Below are positions 21,393 to 35,307 of a stretch of DNA of 64,000 nucleotides, one piece after another. Below the pieces are notes generated by a model. That model ran no database searches. It saw only the letters and a program-made list of their open reading frames with translations, and was not told where the DNA came from. Each line of letters opens with the position of its first letter. Position 1 is the first letter of the stretch. Source of the DNA: Apostichopus japonicus (taxonomy: Eukaryota > Echinodermata > Holothuroidea > Aspidochirotida > Stichopodidae); contig NC_092576.1 of the NCBI RefSeq assembly GCF_037975245.1, positions 7,497,501-7,561,500 of the forward strand, given 5' to 3'. The translations under genes were made by a program, and so were the position numbers.

Positions 21393-24300
21393 GCATTGTG
21401 TTTCAACTGTCTTATTTATAACTAGCCAAAATTTGTACAAAATAACAATGCCATGCATCCAAAAGGTTATTGAGTCAGTACATTTCCATAATGTAACTAT
21501 TACAAAAGCTGAGTGCACCTAATTAAAAGTTAACATCCTCCAAAAATATATATAACACAAAAATTTGATAAAGCCTTCTATCCCCTCCCTTGCATATACT
21601 GTAAGTCATTTTGTTAAGTCTATTTAGATCCACCAAGTTGACTAAATGTGCAATATTCAGTGTTAAAGATCTGAGCTCTGTATTGGCCCAAAATATATTG
21701 GAGAGAAGTGTACAATAAAAATTGAAATAATGCACATCTACACTCTGACCATTTGATATTTATTTGATTGGCACTGTTAATGTTTTCTCAGACAAATTTG
21801 ATGATCAACATTCTCAATCTCAAGATGAATGACAACAGCCCACTATCCAAGGGAATAACACTGTACGATGTAGCTGCCATGCAGTGAAAAAGTCAATATT
21901 GGAACGGTTGCAATCATAGCTAGAGCACAGATGCCGCCTGGGACAGACTGATGTGGTGACCTACTGCATCATTGACAGCAATATTTTCTGAATTAACCAA
22001 AAAGTAAGTTAATATTCTGTAGGTTTGACATCGCATAAACTTGATACCATAGGACTCTATTATCTCAAATACGAGTAACATCTGAGGTAATTTATTCCAA
22101 AGTTATGGAATGAAGAAAGAAACAATCAGAAGGGATGAAAACTTTTGTATGATCTGGTTAATGTGGTGGTATCTTTTCCTCTATGTCCATAGTATTTAAC
22201 TACACTAGAGCTATATCCACTCTCTGGTTTTTAATCTTAAAGGTCAATGCAAGACAACACCAAATTGTCAGGCTAGGTCCACATAAAATGTACATGCATA
22301 TTTAAATTTTGAAACCTTTACAATTGGTAAAGCTTGAATGACTTGCAACTTTTAAAAGCACTTGCTATGGTAGGGAGCTGTTTCAGCTCCAATTGAATGC
22401 ATGGCTGCATAAATAAAATGTGTAATGTTGTATACAAGGCAAGATGAATCAAGAATTAATGGGCCCAAAATGGGATGGATAAACGAATTGAAATTTACAG
22501 TGAAAATAGTATATATGAAAGGTTGTGAGATGATTAAAATATTGGCTGAATTACAGGAGATTTAGTTTTGTAAAGCAGTTCATTGTTTTCTTCATTTGTA
22601 GAGTGTGAGGTCATGTGAGGTCTAATCGGTAATCGCAAAACATTCCAAGCTATATTGCGCGTGCTATAATTGGGACCAAATCAGCATATCTTTAAGAGAA
22701 AGCTTTTCTTTTTGTACCAACAGATGGATAGATCTACAGGCTAATACAGTAAAGGATATGCTCTAATTAGAAATGCCAGGCAAGATTGTCACACAGTTTA
22801 CAGTGGGGTGAATACAATCATCAACCAAGCTTTTCATCATGCTGTACATAGTGGTATACAGTAGCTCCTTGTTGGGCTTATCAATTAAAAGCTTGCATAG
22901 AAGCCGATGCCAAGCAAAGCAAAAGTATGTCCTGTAAATCGCGAAGTAGATTCACACATCTCATGTATATCCTCTGGGACACAGCACATCTTTCAATGGA
23001 GTTAGGAAGTTGCTGGGAATAGTTGTTGGATTGGCACAGTAATGTAGTATTTGCTTCACATAAATGCAGAGCAGTAACAGAAAACTAACTAGTTCCAGGA
23101 TATGTTACACTGTTACACCATATGAAAGATAGAGGAAATTAATAGTATAAGCTTCAAGCAGACAGAACCAAGAGAATGCAGACCAGTCTTCATGGGAAGT
23201 CTTCTACATATTTAACTGTATGAATGGACTCATTCTTTTGCAATGTACTTCTTGAAATATTTTAGTTTGGTGACATTGTGGCACTACATGTTTTTGTAAG
23301 TATTAGGGAACATTTGCAGCTGCTTGTCAAGAACATGGAACTTGTTATACAACTGAAGTGGTCCTGATGCTTAAGTGTTGAGGTTACTGGATATTTTGCT
23401 GCCTTACCTTGCTTTAACTGTTCTTAAATGCATTTCTCATGTTTTAAGATGTTTTAATTTTGTATTCCAAACAAGATCAGCAAGCCATAGTACAGTAATT
23501 TTCAACAACCACCACACAGATACTTGTGCAGGACTAAGGGTATTTGTTAAGCAGATTACTATTATAAAAATCTTTCAAACTTTTATCCCTCAAAATCTCC
23601 AGGGGTACACTGCATTGTTTCTGAACCACAGTTTCACAATTCTACAAGTGGGGTTCAGGGGTTATGCTATGGGAAAAGTTTACAATGTTAGGCCTGACTT
23701 AATTACTGAAAGCTTGTGGTCTTTTATTACACCAAGAACCAGTTTATTCTTTAAACAAAATTAAATTATTTCCCCTGAAAATTGAGGGGAGTGAATACAG
23801 CAAAGGCACATGCAACTAGCACCAATGTCATGGAAACCTAGTGCAGCCCAATGAAACATACTGTAAAACCACAACACTTGTAACTATAGGTATGAAATTG
23901 TGCAATCCAGGGGTATAGTGTATAATGTTGTCCCTCCAAGCATGGAAACTCCATGATATTGTGGTAATTTGCATTGGTTACGGTATTAGATACAGCCTAT
24001 ACTGGTAAGTCTAGATAAATACTTGAGGTATAAGTTAGTTCCCAAAATGTTTCTCATGTATGAGAGAGGTCAGTAAATTGAGGTCATGAAATAGTGCAAG
24101 TATCCTGGTTTATGTGAAATAAATCTTGTGGAAAATATAAACTGGGATTGAAAATACAATCAACTGCTTGAATATGATTGTACAATTTTTATTGTGTCTC
24201 GTCTTTTAATATCATGCTAATCTCCACTACTGTATGTGTTTGGTAATAAGCCAGATTTCTGGGTAGAAGTTTAAAAAAACAAATCGTCAACAATTTTTGA

Positions 24301-24899
24301 TGAATTTTAAGCAATCGCATTCACTGCCTCTATCTCTCTTTATGTTTTGAGTCAGCAACACAGTATACTGTACAGTAGTGAAAAGAAATGGACACTTTCT
24401 GTTGTATTCCTGATCAATTGAAAATTGTTTGTTGTTTGACTGTTTGTAGCAGTATTCCTCTGAGGAGTGCAAAAAATAAACATACAGTGAACAGTTGCAA
24501 CTGCGCATGCATTTATGCATTACTTAAATTATGTTCTGATGCAATTCATGTAATATTCACTGTCGATTTTAGTTCAAAACTGCCAGTATACCATTAGTTC
24601 CTGAGCCATAATTTTTTTGCTTTAAAAATCTGGCTTTGAGTGTATAGTATTTTGTCAAAAACATAAAAGTGGAGGGGCTGCTTATCATCATTCCCTGAAC
24701 AGGCTTTACCCAATTTGTTAACTATAATGGTAACATATCAAAATGTCTGGGGGACTTGCCACAGTGCTGACAGTTTTCAAATATTTCCATGGTTCCACCA
24801 GGGATGTTAGAGATGGACAAACAACATTTGACCTTTCTTTAACGTTTGTTTCGTGCCGACATTAATACTGTTTTTGGTCCAATACTAATACCTAAATAG
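21393..24899. other. Intergenic, no gene seen
   Basis: AT-rich single-copy-looking DNA. The longest open frame (23375-23764) shows no recognisable domain, no splice context and ordinary non-coding composition. Words of the type TACTGTA/TACAGTA are unusually frequent. A short piece near 22640-22710 (GGGACCAAATCAGCATATCTTTAAGAG) resembles the right end of the TTAA-flanked MITE. Confidence 0.6.
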
Positions 24900-25793
24900 G
24901 GTGACAGGACAAAATCCCCCCCGGACAAAGTCCCCCTAGGACAAAATCCCCCAGAGCCAATATCCCCCTAGGACAAAATCCACCCAAGCCAAAATCTCCC
25001 CAAGCTATAAAAAATCCCATCAATTCTTTACAAAAATGTGTCATCCCGGTCCCCGGTATCGTCATCCAGTACCCTCACCAGTATTTCCATTGGTACTCTC
25101 AGTGGTACTCTCAGTGGTTCCCGGACCAGTACTCCGACCATACCCCGACCGGTACCTTAATAGTGAGCCTGACAGTTACCCCCACCGGTACCCCTCCCTG
25201 ACCAGTACCCTGGACTGTACCCCGGCTCGTACCCCGGCCGGTACCTCGACCGGTATCCCAACTGGTATCCTGAAAGGCACTCTGACACATACTCTGACAC
25301 GTACCCTTACTAGTACTGGTACAATAAACAGTAATTTGACCGGTCCCTTAAATGTCACACCATGGAGCTATATCCCATGGCCACACTAACAGGTAGCCTC
25401 GCAATTACCCTCAATAATCTCCCGACCAGTCCCCTGACCAGTATCCGGACTGGTATCCTGACCAGTACCCTAACCAGTACACTGAGTGGAACCCTGACTG
25501 GTAGAGTGACCAGTATGATGACCGGTACCCTGACCAGTCACATGACCAGTACCTTGACCGGTACCCTCACAGGTACCCTAACAGGAGCCCTCACAGTAAC
25601 ACTCGCCAGTACCCTCACTAGTACCCTGACCAGTCCCCTGACCAATCCCCTGAACGGTACCCTAACCAGTGCAATGTCCCATGCCTTGACTGTCACACCT
25701 GGGCCATCCCTGGTTGTTGCAGGCAGGCTTTGTATGGGTCAGGGGGATATTGTCCGGGGAGATTTTGTCCGGGGGGATTTTGCCCTAGAACCC
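24900..25793 (+). mobile_element. TIR element carrying an internal minisatellite
   Basis: Flanked on both sides by CTAAATAG (24892-24899 and 25794-25801), a perfect 8-bp target-site duplication. The first 23 bases (beginning GGGTGACAGGACAAAATCCC) match the reverse complement of the last 23 (beginning GGGTTCTAGGGCAAAATCCC) at 19 positions. Inside each end the 15-bp unit GGACAAAATCCCCCT is repeated several times. The 0.65-kb middle is a 12-bp minisatellite. There is no transposase, so it is non-autonomous, of hAT type judging by TSD length. Confidence 0.85.
25042..25690 (+). repeat. 12-bp minisatellite (CTGACCAGTACC)
   Basis: About 50 units of CTGACCAGTACC and variants such as CTGACCGGTACC. 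Because 12 is a multiple of three, long frames stay open in more than one phase (for example 25362-25817, Leu-Thr-Ser/Gly-Thr repeats). These look protein-like but are a consequence of the unit length. Confidence 0.92.
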
Positions 25794-25958
25794 CTAAATA
25801 GCACTCAAAACGGATAATGGTGCCAGACGGTACCTGTACGTTGTCTGCTAGATTCATACGATGTCAAAAGGCTAGAACATGCACTATAATACTGTTATCA
25901 GTCGTGAGTAGGTACACACTCATCTCACATCAGTATTTGTTTCTAATGTCATAACAGG

Positions 25959-26290
25959 CAGTGGCGGAGCGTCCATACAGTCAGGCGGGGGGGGGGGGGC
26001 GGACTCAAATGTGAAGCTGGCGCCCTTTTCAGCTATTCACCACTTTTTACTTATTCGCGATTATATACTTTTTTATTGCGCTCTCATCTACCTATTGACA
26101 TTTGTCACATTTTGTTGGCGATGGCACCTATACCTAAAGGGTCATTTCCGGCGATATAGGGAGTATCTTTACTCAAAAGATTTCTGTACGCTCTGCGCCA
26201 ACCTGTGGTGGCGCTCCGCTTAGATAAAGTCGAAAGCGCCCGTACAGACCTTTCTCGCCCCTCTGACCAATATCCCTAGCTTCCTAGCTT
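25959..26290 (-). mobile_element. MITE family B, inverted and truncated copy
   Basis: Matches the reverse complement of 2385-2763 through most of its length. The end corresponding to the family's right end is intact here (CAGTGGCGGAGCGTCCATAC). The other end breaks off after CCCTAGCTTC, so there is no second terminal repeat or TSD. A long G run lies at about 25985-25999. Confidence 0.8.
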
Positions 26291-26450
26291 CTCGAGGGGG
26301 TGGGCGCTTGGGGGGGGGGCTTGACCAATTCCTGGGAGGGCGCTTGTTACTACCTGAGTGGAGTGCCACCATGGGTTGGCGCTCAGCGTACGGGAAATTT
26401 TCAGCTATAAAGACCCCCTAGATCGTTGGAAATAACACTTCCCAGGCCTT
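26291..26450 (-). mobile_element. Second core-repeat fragment, reverse orientation
   Basis: Contains GAGTGCCACCATGGGTTGGC, AGCGTACGGGAAATTTTC and GATCGTTGGAAATAACACTT, the reverse complement of the core seen at 7200-7300. It abuts the family B copy on its left. Confidence 0.65.
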
Positions 26451-26739
26451 GTAAGCTCCTCTAAAGTTTCACAACATCCTTTATTTTGAGATCCCCATGT
26501 CTTGATATGGTCATCAAATAGTTTAGAGAAATAGAAGAAAAAAGACAATCCGGTAAGTTGCTTTGAAATATCATGACATATCTCGGCCTATGCGCTATGT
26601 CACGTCAGGTTTTGCAGCAACTATAGCCTACTGCCGGTCCGCGGTCGAAGGGTCGTTCATGAGTGGTCATCATGGAGATTCGATACCATGCAGACCAATG
26701 AATGATATATTTTTCGCACATGTAATTTTTTCGACACCC

Positions 26740-26817
26740 AAAATCCCAGTGGGCGGGCGACAAGCTTTCATGGGGCTGTCGCCCCCACCCCTCCCCCCCC
26801 CCCCGTGGCTACGCCAC
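26740..26817 (-). mobile_element. MITE end with C run
   Basis: CCCCCCGTGGCTACGCCACTG at the right edge is the inverse of the CAGTGGCGTAGCCACG-type terminal repeat of these MITEs. The other end could not be placed, so the extent is approximate. Confidence 0.5.
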
Positions 26818-29715
26818 TGGGTACATGGTGCCGAAGCACATATCTTCCAAGTACTGTCTCCAACTTTCAATTGTTTCAAGCTACTATGTGACCAAAAAGA
26901 AGTTCTCAAGATGAAGTTGCAGATCTGAAAGGACCAGTAATTTTACTAAGAAACCTTTCGACCACGTACACCTTTGAAGTAGGATAGGATTACACAGTAT
27001 TTGAATTCTTCATCGATCGGCTTGTATTAAATTAGCTGAAACTCTATAGACCAGTCTTTCAAGGTTTAAAGAAATGGCTCCTTATATAGTTGGCATGATT
27101 CAAATTCATCCAGTGCAAATTCATCCAGATGCAAATTCATCAATATAATTGATCGAGAACTTGCTAGAACAGTAAGCTGTCTGAATTAGCATCTTCAGAT
27201 CGAATATGGGTTTGCTGAGTTAGGGAGCAATATGTTCGAAGTACAAGGACCAACCAATGAACACAATTTTAACATAAGAGGCAGAAATAAGACACTATAG
27301 CAGAAATCATTATGTCTTCTTTCTGTTTATTACTGAAAAATGCAAATATTTTCATTAAAATCAATATGAAATTTCATGTTACTTTCAGAAATATATAAAC
27401 AAAGCAACTTCTACAACTTCAGCTCATTCACATTCATGCTATCAGCTAGAAAATTTACCATGAGGCATATTTTCTATGAGGCATTGATGTGAATACCACT
27501 GACATAACTTGTGCTATTCAAATGGATAAAGGGCTTGGTCAAGTCATGAATAAGGCTCTGCCCCATATATTGCACATGTACAAAAAGGGTTACTGCTTTA
27601 CATGCAATACTTTTTTGATGGGGGAGAGAGGGGTGGGGGAGATGTGGTAACATGTTGAAAAGACCACTTCTTTTAATTTGTCATTTTTCTTTTGAACATA
27701 TGCAAATGTTCAAAAGAAATGAAAGCACTTGGAAATTTCTTAAAGAGATAGGCAGTTGTTGCCCTTGCACTGCTTTGAAGTCTGCACCACTGTAAATATT
27801 GTTGAAGGAGTGGAGTTCTGCGAATCTCTTGATAGTCAAGTAATAAATTTTTCTTTCGCTGTTTGTTAAACAGCTCCTAGCAGTAATATGTATTTACACG
27901 ACATTGTATCTGAGGTTCATTATGTAACCGCTGTTTTCTACATAAAGTCAAATTAAAAACCAATGTTAAACTTGTTCACCTGCAATGGTCTAAATTCAGA
28001 AAGTACATCAATATCATAACTCTTTTGCATGTTGTATAACGGTACTGAATTTGAAGTGGATTATATTTATCAATGAATATAGCAATGTTTTGGGTAAAAA
28101 CAATTAAAGCATCCACTTGAACTTCATGTTTTCCTTGCATTGTTTGCTACTTCCTCCTATCTAGATTCGAAAGGGACATATAGACAAATGCTCAAACAAC
28201 ATTTAACCTTGTTTCCCACAAAAAATGTTCTGTCCCAGTTTCTGTAAACTACTCGGGATAAATGGAGGTGTGGGGGGGGGGGGGGAGTTGGACAGGTTGT
28301 ATTTGATTTTGTATTTGACAATAAAATTCACCTTCCCAAGGAAGTAATACAGTTCTTTAAGTAGCATTTTATGAAGGACCCACAGTATGTAACGATATCA
28401 GAATTGGTTATTGCCTCCTGCTGAAATGTCCAATAAAGACTCGCAGTATTGGAATGTTCATCAGATTCCTCATTTATAGAAACATCTGTGTTTATTGAAA
28501 CTTTCTTAGGATGTTGCCAACAAGATGCAGTTGAAGTCTACTGTACCTTGTTGTCAAAGGTGGAGCTCACAAAAAGTCCTATCAACTAGTCTTATTCAAG
28601 CAGTGACAACATATGGGAAAAAAGAAAAGCAAAATATGGTTCAATTTTGTTAATATTATTTTGAACTATTTATCCCAACACCCTATCCTCCTTTTAAGAC
28701 TTTTGCAAGCTTGTAAACCAGTTACAGCACTCATGCAACATGATATGACAAAGGTTCATTGCCAGAACATGAACCTAGCAATTTGGAGTAAATTTGTTAA
28801 AAGAATGATGAAGTTAATACACTGAAATATTGAATGGGGCTCAAAAGAGCTTAAGAAGTCTTTTGAGGTACATTACTTGTTCTGATAAATATATTAATTG
28901 CCCTAAGATTCAGCTATTAAAGCAGCTACTAGTCAGATACTAGATAGTATGGGATCATGAATGTTTTCAGATTTTACCTATATTGGCCTCAAATAACCTT
29001 TGACTTGGCGAAGAGCACTCAGCACATGATACACCTGCATACAAACTTCAGTTCATCATTCCAATATTGAACTACCATGTTAACATGGCTTTCAGTTTCA
29101 GATATCTAGTTATCTCACATGGGCTTCTGCTATACTGTTTATAGAATAGTACTCAATGTCAGAAACCTATATGCACTACATATGACTACCAACTTTTCCT
29201 TGTTGAGTTAGATGCTCTATGTTACTCTACTGACCTTGAGTAGCCTTTGACCCTCAATGAAGCCAACACCTACTGAAAATTCCATTTTAAATATAAAATT
29301 AATGAAATGATTCAGAAAATACTTTATCAGAAAGGAAAACTATTATAAACACTTCTGTTCATACTGACCTCAGCGTAAACAATTTAGAGACCAAGAACAT
29401 ATGGTATAATAACTATTAGCTAACATTTCTTCCTTCTACTCTGCAATTTTGAGAGAACAATAAGCAAAATTGATACTGGCAAATGTAACATGGCAACAAT
29501 AACAATAATTCACAAATGATGATGACATCAGAAAAAGTAGCAACCATGACAATGATGATGATTTGAAAATCTTAATGAGCAATCCTAAATGTAACTAGAA
29601 TATCACTTTTAGTAGAGCAGGGTTCTCACAAGCCCGTTTTAACCTGGCGGTGGTCGTGGTTTGAATATGATTTTGCCTCTCCCTGCATGGTTTGAAAGTT
29701 GAGCGCCCGGGCTGA
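26818..29715. other. Intergenic, no gene seen
   Basis: AT-rich DNA with no supported exon, RNA gene or element boundary. A 14-base G run lies at about 28269. The open frame at 28613-28825 has no recognisable domain. Confidence 0.6.
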
Positions 29716-31055
29716 ACATTTATGAACCAGGAAAAGCTTGCTGCCACTTATCTGGTCCGAAAAAATTATAGCATGAGGTAAATTTCCTCCTGGGTGCATA
29801 ATTATCATAACAGGTCAAGAATTTTTACCAAAGGTGATCATATTTGAATATCTGGAGTCGGCTCAGACTTGAAGGGTCTTGGATTTGGCTCATACCAAGT
29901 GGACTTGACTACAGCTCTGCCATAAATATAAAAAGATAATGGATTGTTAATAATTTATTATATGATGTTGAGAAGGTAGAGACTTAGAAAGTTAACTCCT
30001 AAATGTAATGGATAGCATTAAACTCTTCGTTTCACGAACAAAAGGATTCTCAAATACAGTACTAGCACATTACAGCTGAAATAATGGATCACCAATACGA
30101 TGCAGTGAAGAAAGGGAGTTTAATAAAGAGCATCCCTCAATGTAATGACTACAGTAGGATAAAACTCTTAGTTTCACTAACAAAAGGATACCACATGCAG
30201 TACCAACAAGAGGGATGCCCATTATATTGAGGGTCCACTAGACTTAAGGTTTGCTAGACCCAACAACCCCATTGTGGGAAGCATTATTGAGCGTCTAGTT
30301 AGCATTTATTGGGTAACTGAAAGTATTGAAGGACCTTGGTGACTCCCCTCCCAGTAGTTTTATAACATTTATGAACCAGGAAGAGCTTGCTGCCACTTAT
30401 CTGGTCCGAAAAAATTATAGCATGAGGTAAATTTCCTCCTGGGTGCTTAATTATCATAACAGTTCAAGAATTTTTACCGAAGGTGATCTTTGGTATCTGG
30501 AGTCGGCTCGGAATTGAGGGGTCTTGTATTTGGCTCAGACCAGATGGACTCGGACTCTGGCTAATTGGACTCGACTACAGCTCTGTCATAAATATAAAGA
30601 GATAATGGATTGTTAATAATTTATTATATGATGTTGTGAAGGTAGACACTTAGAGAGTACTCCTAAATGTAATGGATAGCATTAAACTCTTCGTTTCACT
30701 AACAAAAGGATTCTCAAATACAGTACTAGCAACATTACAACTAGAATAGTTGATTACCAATACGCTGCAGTGAAGTAAGGGAGTTTAATAAAGAGCATCC
30801 CTCAATGTAATGACTAGGATGAAACTCTTAGTTTCACTAACAAAAGTATACCACATGCAGTACCAACATGGGGGGGGGGGGGAGGATGCCCATTACATTG
30901 AGGGTCCACTAGACTTAAGGTTTGCTAGACCCAAAATCCCCATTGTGGGAAGCATTATTGAGCATCTAGTTAGCATTAATTGGGTAACTGAAGTATTAAA
31001 AGACCTTGGTGTCTCCCCTCCCAGCAGTATAACAACTGGAATAATGGATTGGTGA
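29716..31055 (+). repeat. About 650-bp direct tandem duplication
   Basis: AACATTTATGAACCAGG opens both units (about 29716 and 30365). The order of words then repeats: CTTGCTGCCACTTATCTGG, CATGAGGTAAATTTCCTCCTG, TGTAATGGATAGCATTAAAC. Within each unit a shorter module (TTTCACTAACAAAAGGATTC, TACAGTACTAGCAACATTAC) also recurs, and a diverged third copy of it continues to about 31180. No coding content is supported. Confidence 0.85.
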
Positions 31056-34000
31056 AACAATGTTTTATTTGATACAGCGAAGTAAGGGAGTTACATGAAT
31101 AATAGTTAATGCAATGAATATGATTAAAATCTTTGTTTTACTAACAAAAATTATTCTCAAATACAGCAACATAAGAATTTGTATAAATGGATTACAGTAT
31201 TAATAATGAATTTTATGATGCTGTGAAGGAAGAAAATTCATTAACAAATTTTAATTTGTATGCTGCATGTCATATACCTGTCCAGAAACTAAAAAGAAAA
31301 ATTCAAACTCACAGAATGCACTGTACCTGGCTCCAAGCAATGACATATAAATCTAGTCCGCATTGTATCTACAGAAGTTGTTTGTCCGATTTTAATCGAA
31401 AGCCTTTCCTTTCATTGAAAATTTTGATCTTCAGTAAAAATATTCTTCTGTCTGCAGATTTTATTGATGACAGTACTTCCTTCTCTTGTGGAGAAATTCC
31501 ACCAGCTCTTGTTAACCTACAACAAACCAAAACAACATTTCAATCATATGTCAAAGTTTCACTGAAGTAAATTCCATGTAAATATTTTTTAAAGCCTCAC
31601 ATTTTGATATTGACATTGTTGCAAAAGGTACAAATAAACACATCACAATCAAGGTTAAAATGTGATGGTGTTTTAACACCTCAAGTCTTTGCTTCACAAT
31701 CCTACCTACAATTCATTCCAGCCTGCCAGATGGCAGATTTACAGTACATTTGGTTTTCAAAGACTACACATAAAGTCATTTCAATTCTGATAACATTTTA
31801 TGATGGTGGAAGTAGCAAAGTAAAACAAAAGGTTTGGCAGTGGACTTGGTGGGAAGTGGAAAGTCTTTCTTACATAATTAATTTGTTAGCCGTTGCCTTA
31901 GATCGTTTACAGTTTTTGAAAATAAACAGCAAATTTTCATCATCTTTGTTCGTGTTGAAACTTAGTACAGTAAATTTATATTATGTATAGTGTGTGTTGA
32001 TCAGACTTAGAGGATATTAAAGGGAAGGCTTTAGAAAACTAACTTCAGGTCATAGGGATTTAAAATATATCTCACAGTCAATACTTACTGAATATATATT
32101 AAAGACAACTGGGGATGTTTGCAATATATGCTTGTGGGAGCTCCTTATTTCCATGTAAGCCATTTCTCGCTACATCCCATGGTCAGCATGAACCAGCAGC
32201 TCAAAGTTACAGTATTTTGATATCCTGCGTCGACCTTGAAATTGTGCAGCCCTGTACTTCTTGCAATAAAGTGGAGCATATCTGCTGTGGTGTTCTCATT
32301 CTGCATTCATGCATTCCTCAAATTGTGCCAAATTTAAGCCATCTTTTCTGACAAGAGAATGAACATAAATAAGTCCAGATAATTGTTTCATAAATTGCAA
32401 GTGGAAGTCTTGACAGTGCAGTTCCCTATTTGATGTCAATACTTAGTGTACATGTTGTCCAATATTCATGTCAGTTTAGTTAATTTAGCTATCACTTTTT
32501 TCATGGAAACCGCATATGCAACAATTGAGAAAAATGCCACACTACTAAGTTTGAATATTGATCTATTATTTGGTATGTAAGTTGTACCCAGGAATTTAGC
32601 ATGCAATCACTTCAAGAGATTGACTGAGTATTCATGCATGGTTCAATGCCTCATCTCGCATGCAGTTCATTTACTTAAAAGTTGCATGCACCCTAGACTA
32701 TGTATACCGGTACATTTAGTCCCTCAACGTATCATTTGGGGTTTAAGCTCAGGACTACTCGTGTACACAGACTTTGGCATTATGACTGAGTTCATTTTTA
32801 ATGTTTGGTTTCAATGATGTTGAAACTTTCCACTCACGATGGCATATGTGTGCGTGTGCATTGGTAGGAGTACTGTGTTTGTGATCCTAGCTTGTAAACA
32901 CAGTTTCTCATGACAGTAAGCTTTATTGGACAGATCTCATAGTTGGTACAGTATGTATGTATAGATGCATCACAAGTATAAGAAGCCTATTGTTTTTGGT
33001 GAAGGTCAAAGGTACTTTAGGTAAAAATGGTCAAATTGTGAAAACTCAATTTGAAGCATGGATAGATCTATTTATTGGTATGTCTAGGCCAGTGGTTGGG
33101 TCAACAGGGCAAACTTGTGAAAACCTTATTTAAACCATACATCTCAAAGCAGGGTACACTAGCTTGCAGAGATACATAATGTTAATTATCATGTTATATC
33201 GCTACAGAAGGCTTTCAGTGGTCTTTTTAGATCCCCAACTGTCACTTTGAAAATGTTGTTTATCACAGTTCTCAATAGTTTTTTGCTGTATATTATTAAG
33301 ATACAATAAGTTGTACATGCAGCCTACACATATACAGTAGCATACATGTCAAATTGACAAATTCATAAAATGAAACTTATTACATAATGGAAACCATGTG
33401 CAGTGCAGTTTGCATAATGGTGATCTATTTATACACCCAACCAGCTAGTATCGGATCATAGCAACATGTTACCACATGTATGCATTTAAGTGTTTTGTCA
33501 CACAGTACAGTGCTAACATCATACAAGGGAGTTTTATTTGTTCCATAACAACTCTGATCATAATAGCCTGTTCGTGCAGGGAGTTGTAATGGAACAACTC
33601 CCTGGTTTGTGCTATGGACATGAGAACTATTTAGTGCCTGTTGAACATTAGTCTTGTGCATTTTCATGTTACTTACTAACACCAAATTACTGCACACAGA
33701 TGGTCATTTTTAAAAGTATGAAAACTGAATACAATCAAGAGCTTTTATTTGGACATGATACCCAATATGAAACTACTTTAGTTGCACATACTGTATGTAT
33801 GCTGGTTTTTATATCATGAATGATTTTTATAGGAGCCATGAATTTTTTTTTTTTATGAAGCAGGTCTGGATTCCCTTGGCATTATAACCTGATTGAAATT
33901 TAACCTCTGTGATTGCACTTATATGTGAGACCATTGATCAACCTAAGTAATAGCTTTTAATGATGAAGACACAGATAACAATTTCATAACTCATTAGTGT

Positions 34001-34820
34001 GAACACAATGCAAGGTTCAATGAGGTACTGTTATTTCCTTAAAATGCATAGCTGGTGGTTTTTCAACATACTCTAATCCTTTCAAATATGTAACACTGAA
34101 TCTTTACACTTTTCCATTGATATATCACAGACTGTGTGTTTTTGTTATGGGACTCCGTAAAACTGGATCAAACCTAGCAATTTTGGACAAGGAATTTTCT
34201 CTTTTCGCAAAAACTCCTAAGTGCTCAAGTGACTGTACAGTAGGTCACCCTGTGAAGGCATTGTGGGACTTTGAGGAATACTTTTGATCAAGCTATTACT
34301 TCAGCACTATTAACACTACCCACATCATAACGTTAATATCAAAATGCCTAAATTACTTAGCCATGATTGCGTTGTTATTCTAAAATGAATACTCAATTGT
34401 TTACCTTCAGCCATGATTCATCCCATAGGTGCAGGGGAAAAAAACTCATGTTACAAAAAATTGTTGTACACTGCTACACTGAGGCCCTATGTGACTTACT
34501 GTAGTTCTCTGAATCAGAACCAATGACACACCACTACTACTGTACACACAGGGCTAAGTGATGCACACTTACACATATAGAGAATATTGTGGGGATGAAT
34601 ATTGTACTGAGACGGGAAACGTTTTCACATTTTTTTTTACTTTTGTAACTCGTTTATGAAATCTATCAGGGCCTTTCTTTTACTGTAGTGTTCCGTTTGC
34701 TTGTGTATCTGTTTTTGTGGAGTTGTGACTTTCTGACTGCCTTATTTTATGGCAGAGAGATTGAGACATACCCAAAGATTTATATTTTGTGAAATGGTTC
34801 AAAATTGCATCGCACGAATG
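31056..34820. other. Intergenic, no gene seen
   Basis: The frames at 31187-31570 and 31604-31990 were examined. They lack recognisable domains, splice context or coding-like composition. A stretch near 32930-33030 shares the words TTGTTTTTGG and GGTCAAAGGT with 43780-43815, a possible weak dispersed repeat. Confidence 0.55.
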
Positions 34821-35307
34821 CAAGTTCTTTCATACCCCTAAATTGACACATCTGTCGATAAGCTTACTGTAGTGAAGGCCTAAGTAAACATCCATTATCT
34901 TTAAATGCTGTTTGCTATGCTCTGAGGTAATTTTGTATTTTCTGAAATGGACAATAAATTTTCTATCTATCTGAGCCTCTAACCTCAGAAAGGTCAGGTC
35001 CCAGAGATTAGTGGTATAATATTGAGGTAGGCCTAATTTTGGTTATTTTTAGGGAGTAAGATTTCCAAATGCCCCAAAACATGCACAAACACAATTTGAT
35101 CAGCATATACCTGAAATGGATTCAAACTCATGAAATATTTAACTCTGCTTGGCTGCAAAAAGTTATGGTTGCCTGCTGTATAGTTGCTAGTACTAGCTAC
35201 AGTAGTAGTAGGCTAGTATAGTAATAGTACAGTAGTACTAGGCCTACTGTAGGCCTAGTACTAGGCCTAGTAATATTTGGAGGTGCGTCAATTATTAAGC
35301 CTTTACT
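34821..35307 (+). repeat. Dispersed repeat, copy 2
   Basis: Same start and end words as 20693-21096, with an extra segment of about 45 bp near 34926-34972 and a palindromic AGGCCTAGTACT cluster near 35220-35270. The left inverted end present near copy 1 is missing. Confidence 0.8.

Noticed and set aside
25036-25817. Leu-Thr-Ser-Gly repeat frames
   Set aside because: The 12-bp minisatellite keeps several frames open; there is no promoter, splice site or non-repeat coding flank.
31187-31990. Two adjacent frames of 127 and 128 codons
   Set aside because: No domain, no splice or promoter context, and composition like the surrounding intergenic DNA.
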